Source: Volvariella volvacea V23
Taxonomy: Eukaryota > Basidiomycota > Agaricomycetes > Agaricales > Pluteaceae
Direction: 5' to 3'
Length of the DNA: 64,000 nt
Assembly (NCBI GenBank): GCA_000349905.1
Contig: KB722775.1
Location: 1 to 64,000, forward strand
Shown: in pieces, positions 58,506 through 64,000 of the stretch
Position numbering within the stretch: the first letter of the stretch is position 1
How the letters are laid out: every line of letters starts with the position of its first letter
Position numbers and translations under genes: made by a program
Notes under the pieces: generated by a model
What the model was told of the DNA's origin: nothing
What the model saw: the letters and a program-made list of their open reading frames with translations, nothing else
Database searches by the model: none

Positions 58506-61081
58506 ATGCCTTTGGCTGGGTCTTTGCAGCCTGTTATTGAGGAACCTGCCTACTTCAAGGCATTAGAAGAGCTCGATCAGTGGGCCAACCGCCCATCTGT
58601 AAAGTTAGATGGGGTCGCTCCATACCTACCGCGATCCAATACATCCAGTGACGCAAGAGGAAAGCTTTTGGTATTGTTACATTCATTATTCTCAAAGAGC
58701 TTGATTGACCGAATCCTAGGTTTGCCATGATTATAAAGTAAATGTCGAATCATTGGGTAACTTATTTGCATGGTGAACGACCTTGCCAGGGCGGATATAC
58801 AGAAAATCCATTTGAACGCTCATACACCTTCAATTTTTGGTCTTTATGTGATACCTTTATCTAGTGGGTCTTTACTCCTAGTAAGGTAGAATAATGTTTA
58901 ACAATTAGGATAGTTTCTCGCATCACCGAGTAACCGCCCCACCTCCCAGCTGGAGCACTGCCGCACACCGCCAAGGCGTTAAAATGCTCGGAACTCTGTG
59001 AGTATGCCAACTCTAATATTTATTGCATATTCTGTCTTAACCGTGCCCATAACTCAATCACTAGTATATTTGAAGGAGGTTCAGAGCCGGATTGCCTGCG
59101 TCTCCTGGTAGGGAAACTGCCCAAATCAAAGACTGGATCAGCTGCACAAGTGAATCCACACCACATGAAATCTCTGCCCATATCCCCCCATTACGCTAGA
59201 TTACTTGCTGACCTGGCTGTGAAACGGGGTTTCGACGGATACTTGCTAAACTTTGAAGTACCACTACAAGGTGGTGTCGAACAAACCCAAGCCTTAGCAG
59301 CATGGATCTGCTTCCTTCGCTCTGAGCTTCAAGAGAAAGTCGGACCTCATGCTGAGGTAATTTGGTGGGTACATATAATTTTCCGCTCAAAGTTGACATT
59401 CTCAAACTGGGTAAGAAAGGTATGACAGCGTCATCGTCGACGGGAGGCTCGCTTGGCAAGATAGGCTGAATAGTTTCAACTTGCCATTCTTCCTACCATC
59501 AACCGGTTTCTTCACAAATTATACCGTAGGGTACATCAACCATCCATCAGCACTCCGTACTAACAATACTCGCCACAGTGGCGGAATAACTACCCAGAAG
59601 CCACCGCCCAATACTTCCTCACCTTGGGTGCCGAGCTCATAGGCTCGCCTTCACTTTCAGTCCCAGCCAAGTCCCTAAACGACATCTACGTCGGTGTCGA
59701 TGTCTGGGGACGTGGCTCGCACGGTGGAGGCGGATTTGGATGCTACAAGGCGATCGGCCACATTTCTCCGGAGAGCATGGGACTTAGCGTAGCATTATTC
59801 GGCCAAGCGTGGTCCTGGGAGACGGAACAAGATAAACCGGGTTTTACTTGGGAATCCTGGTGGAAGTACGATCGACACCTCTGGGTCGGGTTGGCAGAGG
59901 GCAATTCGGGCGTCAATCTGCCAGATGCGCCGATGAAAAGGGGCGAATTGCCATGCACTCATGGACCGTTCACTACGCTGTCTCAGTTCTTTACTAATAA
60001 ACCTCCCCCTAACCCGTTACTATCCCCACTATACGTCTCGTTCTCGCCAGGAATAGGGAACGCATGGTTCGTGCAAGGTCGGAAGGTATTTGAGGCCGCT
60101 AAAGGGTGGACGGATATCGACAAACAGACGTCGTTGGGAGACTTGGTGTGGCCGCGCCCTGAACTACGTTGGGAAGGTGGAGATTGGGAAGATGAGATAC
60201 CCAAGGTAGAGCCAGAGCTATGCTTTGATGATGCATGGAATGGAGGGAGTTCATTAAAACTACAAATAGACTGGAAGGGAAGTGAATCCGAAACCGCAGC
60301 GTACAGGTGTATATGGGTCCCTATGCAATCCGTCGCACTCAGCACAGGGCAGTCATACGACGTCTCAATCGTTTACAAGATCCAGACCGCGGGCGAGGAT
60401 TCTCAACTCGAGATCGGACTTTCCGTCAATGCACTAGACAAGGGTGAGGCGGTTATGACTATAGAGCCAGTTGAAAACGATAGTGGGGAGGTTGGTGCAG
60501 GGTGGTCGAAGTTGACGGTTCAGGCGGAACGATCTGATCAAAAGGAGACAGCCAATGCGGTGGGCCTGGTCGTCGCGCTGATGGCAGAAGATCCTACACA
60601 AGACATCCAGACATCTATCCTTGTCGGTCAAATTAGTGTTTCTCCAACTATTTCATCCACGTTGACCCCGCATACCCCTCAAATAGTTTGGGTCGACCAT
60701 GAACACGATTCCAAGTCCAATACCGGCACTCTTGCTTGGGAAATCGCTTCATCATACCCCTATGCACGTTTGACAGCCATTAAGTCACCTGACGACGCTA
60801 TCGTTCCTTGGAAGCCTCATCCAACGACACACCTGCCGTCGTTCGCGTATTTTAACATCTTTGCACAACACTTCAACGCAGATAGCACTATAGGGCCCGC
60901 TGAGAATGCTATCTGGATCGGCACGTCTGGATTAGATGGTTATAGCCGTCGATTCTTGGCGCTGAAGGAGAATCTGGAGGCGAGAAATATTAAGCAGGAG
61001 CGAGTGAGGTATTATGTGCAGGGCGTTACGGCCAATGGCGAAGTGCTCAGCTGGGATAAGTGTGCCTACGTGGATGTTTGA
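58506..61081 (+). CDS. GH85 endo-beta-N-acetylglucosaminidase (ENGase)
   Basis: Cleaves the chitobiose core of N-glycans, releasing the glycan and leaving one GlcNAc on the protein. Cytosolic ENGases act on free or misfolded glycoproteins. Exons: 58506-58670, 58721-58738 (18 bp), 58790-58863, 58914-58997, 59065-59364, 59420-59525 and 59579-61081, for 749 residues. Start ATG 58506 gives MPLAGSLQPV with no signal peptide, consistent with a cytosolic enzyme. Landmarks: VCHDYKGGYTE, GTLIFEGG, GFDGYLLNFE (the Asn and Glu of the catalytic pair, N-x-E), EVIWYDSV, FFTNYTW, DIYVGVDVWGRG and GLSVALFGQAWSWE. A C-terminal beta-rich region follows (about 60200-61081). All key residues are present. Confidence 0.95.
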
Positions 61082-61278
61082 TTAGGGTGTTGGGGCAAAG
61101 AGTTCGGTGCGTGCATGGAATTGTGTGTACGATAGGTATTGGGGAAAGTACGTGGATTGCTTGATATCAGTTGTACAATAGTATTTGTGAAGACGAAGAA
61201 GCCCACAGGGTTTACCCTTACACACGAAACTACAGGCCTCGTTTGAATACAAGACAAATCAGAAAACCGCGCTCCCAT
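61082..61278. other. Short gap between convergent genes
   Basis: The 3' regions of GH85 (plus) and the minus-strand gene ending at 61279. No further feature. Confidence 0.5.
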
Positions 61279-62412
61279 CTACCTATCTTGCAAACCACCT
61301 TCCAGCGATGACGTTTCTGAAAAGCTAGATCGGCGGAGTGGTCGTACCAAGACACGCCTAGGAAACGTGGTTGGAATATTGTGCGGACTTGATACTAGTC
61401 GTAGTTGGGGTGGCTCCTCATTCGACCCCGCTGAATTATTCTCGCCGATTTCGTCTTCGTCGGCCTCTGGGATCGCATTCAACAAGATGGATAAACCTAA
61501 CCTTGACTTGGAGGGGATACGGCGAGCGAGCGAGTCGGGTTCCGGTGGGACTGACTCCTCTTCGTCTTCAAGGATCGTGGTTAGCGCATGGCAATGGAAC
61601 GGGTCTTCCACGAAAGTTTTCAGTGCTTCTTGTAGGAACATGTCGGAGACCGGAGAGGCGGGGGATCCTGTTCGACGTGCTTGAGCGGTAAGAGTGATGG
61701 GCTCTTCATCGACGTATTCCACATTGCGACTGTGGCCGTACCAAGGCGATCCATGGATAGAAACAATACCGAGTCCATCGAATGGGGCTGTGCCGTCCTT
61801 CCTATCAATATCTACGATCCCGAGACCAAGTCCTACATCAGAGTGATCGCCGCACTGTGGCTTGAGGTTGTTGTACGAGTTGACAGAGCGCGGTAAGATT
61901 GCCGGCGATTCGTTCAGCAAGAAAGTCAAGGCGTCGTTGTCGTCTTCGTCAGAGTAAGCCGTAGATGTATCGCTTATTAGAAGGGCGTCCAGAGAAGAGT
62001 TTGACGCGTCAGAGGTAATTGAGAACGATTGGTTAGGGAAAACCGCAGTCGATGGTAAGATGGGAGTGTTGGACGGAATGGGTGTCGGAGGGTGTACGAG
62101 TTGGTAATTAGGCTGCGACAAGGACGCTCTGGGAGATTGGGGGAACTGTGCTCCTCGCTTCAGTGAACGGATGCAAGTGAGCAAGTACAGACTCACTGTC
62201 ATGTTAGCCTTTGCAGGTGAATCGGGAAGGTCGAAATGCGTGTCGCTAGTGGTGTTATTAATGCGTGGAGGTGAGTAAGGCTTGGATTTCAAGGAGTGTG
62301 CTTGAATATGCGGGCTAACATCGACAGCTGCACGAGGAGTCGCCATAAGAGAGGTCCTATCGATTCGAAGGCGAGTTGTATGTTTGCGAGTGTCGTTCGG
62401 GGTGTCGTTCAT
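61279..62412 (-). CDS. Hypothetical low-complexity protein
   Basis: Not recognised. From the first ATG (62410-62412, MNDTPNDTRKH) the open frame encodes 377 residues; the frame upstream starts with a non-ATG codon. It is rich in Ser, Pro, Asp and Glu and probably mostly disordered, with short ordered-looking pieces (DMFLQEALKTFVEDPFHCHA; SRLGLSILLNAIPEADEDEI). No domain, signal peptide or membrane span. A 39-bp segment starting GTGAGT and ending GAAG, near 62160-62200, could be a very short intron that keeps the frame. It is convergent with GH85. A regulatory or adaptor role is possible but nothing proves it. Confidence 0.7.
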   Translation of the reverse strand: MNDTPNDTRKHTTRLRIDRTSLMATPRAAVDVSPHIQAHSLKSKPYSPPRINNTTSDTHFDLPDSPAKANMTVSLYLLTCIRSLKRGAQFPQSPRASLSQPNYQLVHPPTPIPSNTPILPSTAVFPNQSFSITSDASNSSLDALLISDTSTAYSDEDDNDALTFLLNESPAILPRSVNSYNNLKPQCGDHSDVGLGLGIVDIDRKDGTAPFDGLGIVSIHGSPWYGHSRNVEYVDEEPITLTAQARRTGSPASPVSDMFLQEALKTFVEDPFHCHALTTILEDEEESVPPEPDSLARRIPSKSRLGLSILLNAIPEADEDEIGENNSAGSNEEPPQLRLVSSPHNIPTTFPRRVLVRPLRRSSFSETSSLEGGLQDR

Positions 62413-62966
62413 GAAATCGGCGAGCAATGAGCAGCACTATAGCTTAGGTCGAAGCATTATATAGACCCCGCGGCTGACCCTGCAAGCGGCGCGCATACAC
62501 AATCCACGAAATTCAAAGGCTGACGGGCTAGGTGACTGGAGGATGCCCGAGAGTGGTGGCGGGAGAAAAGTGTCGCTCGCTGTGTGGCGCGGCGGGCCAA
62601 ACAGCGAAAAGCATTCGCACTGCTGGGATCTGCGCTCGGGACGCTTGAAATTCAGCTGGTGCATGTCATACGCAATACTCTCGAGGCGCTTCTAATCAAA
62701 GGTATGAGCCCACTCAACGTTATTGCGCTGCGCATTGTCGCAGCAGCTCTCTACTCGGCTTACTGTCAGACGGGCTGACGTCCTTGGGACGGCCTTGCAG
62801 CCGGCTGCCACACAGACTCTTGACAACGAAAACTGATGTAAACAGGGAGGGATGCAGAGATGCTACCGTTTTGGACTGATGTATATCTATATTCTTGGTA
62901 TAAGAATATTTATTCGAAAGGTCGATGCAATTCACTGCCTCCACTCTCGCTTGCTGTCTGTTGGCC
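62413..62966. other. Divergent promoter region
   Basis: About 550 bp between two divergent start codons, holding a minus-strand TATA box and the upstream region of the membrane-protein gene. Open frames across it on both strands show no known domain. Confidence 0.5.
62458..62463 (-). promoter_or_regulatory. TATA box of the minus-strand hypothetical gene
   Basis: TATATA lies about 46 bp upstream of the ATG at 62412 on the minus strand, a good core-promoter distance. Confidence 0.5.
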
Positions 62967-64000
62967 ATGAACTGGGAAGATACACCATTTGAACTTATGT
63001 GAGTGTTCCCGCCTCACGATTCTGGGATTTCATCTCATCTACCGTAGAGCAGGTCCCCCAGTATGTCGCGCGCCATGCTCTCATACTTATTGCAGCTTTA
63101 GCTCGTTGGCCTTATGGTGAATTGGTTTTTGTTTGGGATAATGACAATACAATTATGCACGTTACCCAGCATCATTGACGCAGCAGTAGTGCTAATCTAC
63201 TACCTTCAGACGACTACCACCACACTTACCATCAAACTGATCCACAATACCTAAAATCGCTAGGTAAGTCCCCTACACTCGTATCATAGCGGGTCGCCAC
63301 TTACAATGCCACCACTGCAGTTTATGGGCTATATGCAATCGAGGTCTTGCAAACGGCCTTCATTTCACATAACCTTTGGCAGATCTACATAACACACTGG
63401 GGAGCCATGACCGTTTTTAATCCCGCCCCGTGGTCATCTGCCCTAACCCCTGCAATTTCTGGAATTGGTACGTTAACATAGCTCCCTTTGACCGACTGCT
63501 GTAACGCCCGCGTCAGCTTCAGCTCTAGTGCAAGTTTACTTTGCGTGGTAGGTGACATGTATAAGACAGTGTCATCGGGTCTGATTTTAAATGAAGGAGA
63601 GTAAGGTGTTTAAAGCGGGATAGATGGGGCAAGGTACTTCACGCGATGATTATCACGGTAAAGAACCTATCAAACGCATGACCAAGCGTTAACGGCTGCT
63701 TTCAGGTTGCGTTAGTTCAGTGTGCGGGAGCAGTTGCCGTTACCATTCATGTAAGTCATTAACTTGAATAACTGACTGTGATATATGGGGAGGGATTCGG
63801 CAAGTCTGACGGTGACAAGTTCTTTCTCATAGGACGTGATCCGGGGAGACTACGACAGGTCTTTCCAATGGCAGCAGTAAGCCTTCGGATCCGAATCGCA
63901 GTCATACAGAGTGGATGACAAATTTCCCAACCAAGGTGTGGCTTACTGGAAGCCTTGTCTGTGATGTTTTCATTGCAGCTACCCTGGTCGCAATTGTAAG
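62967..64000 (+). CDS. DUF6534-like multi-span membrane protein (3' end missing)
   Basis: Resembles the basidiomycete integral membrane family carrying DUF6534, whose function is unknown. Ten exons are visible: 62967-62998, 63048-63060 (13 bp), 63102-63156, 63210-63263, 63321-63467, 63517-63547, 63606-63657, 63706-63750, 63833-63876 and 63902-63995, with a donor GTAAG at the window end. Family features: LIAGPP followed by LVGLMVNWFLFGIMTIQLY, then YLKSLVYGLYAIEVLQTAFI, ASALVQVYFAW, HAMIITVALVQCAGAVAVTI and KVWLTGSLVCDVFIAATLVA. Each is a likely transmembrane helix. The third intron appears to use a GC donor (GCACGT at 63157). The C-terminal part lies outside the window. Confidence 0.85.

Overview
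The window reads as nuclear DNA of a mushroom-forming basidiomycete (Agaricomycetes). Genes are split by many short GT-AG introns, mostly 48-70 bp, and several exons are only 11-21 bp long. The gene content fits the group: an aegerolysin, a heme-thiolate peroxidase, P450s of the CYP63 type, a DUF6534-like membrane protein and a NACHT-type relic. No species can be named from the sequence alone.

Region by region. 1-3.4 kb: a relic of a mitochondrial group I intron with the start of a LAGLIDADG endonuclease, then a broken P450 tail and a larger P450 gene, both on the minus strand. 3.4-9.5 kb: no recognisable gene, but a diverged direct duplication (about 5.06-6.49 and 6.54-7.73 kb). 9.5-17.7 kb: two head-to-tail paralogs, one very long, that share an unfamiliar C-terminal C-x2-C-x29/30-H-x4-H finger. 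18.1-23.6 kb: the AAA+ ATPase RVB1, an unrecognised 239-residue protein flanked by diverged copies of the RVB1 3' end, and an aegerolysin. 25.5-33.3 kb: a 15-exon, 1791-residue ankyrin protein with a possible nucleotidyltransferase-like N-terminus, then the CCAAT-binding subunit NF-YC/HAP5. 34.1-36.8 kb, minus strand: a DUF4419 protein and an intron-containing tRNA-Ser(GCT), with a plus-strand NACHT relic between them. 37.1-42.8 kb: an ER co-chaperone of the DNAJC3/p58IPK type, divergent from a GH92 alpha-mannosidase. 45.1-51.5 kb: an unspecific-peroxygenase-like heme-thiolate peroxidase and a mitochondrial PPR protein. 52.5-58.1 kb: a tandem pair of 15-exon P450s with identical intron positions. 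58.5-64 kb: a GH85 endo-beta-N-acetylglucosaminidase, a low-complexity protein on the minus strand, and a multi-membrane-span DUF6534-like gene cut by the window end.

How they may work together. Housekeeping genes (RVB1, NF-YC, PPR, DNAJC3, tRNA) are interleaved with fast-evolving accessory genes (P450s, peroxygenase, aegerolysin, ankyrin protein). GH92 and GH85 both act on N-glycans, and DNAJC3 works in the ER where those glycoproteins fold, so 37-61 kb has a loose glycoprotein theme, but no operon-like unit is implied. Exon boundaries were derived by hand from splice signals and reading-frame continuity. Places where that failed (the P450 near 2.7 kb, the long gene near 10.89 kb, the NF-YC tail, the last exon of the second tandem P450) are flagged.
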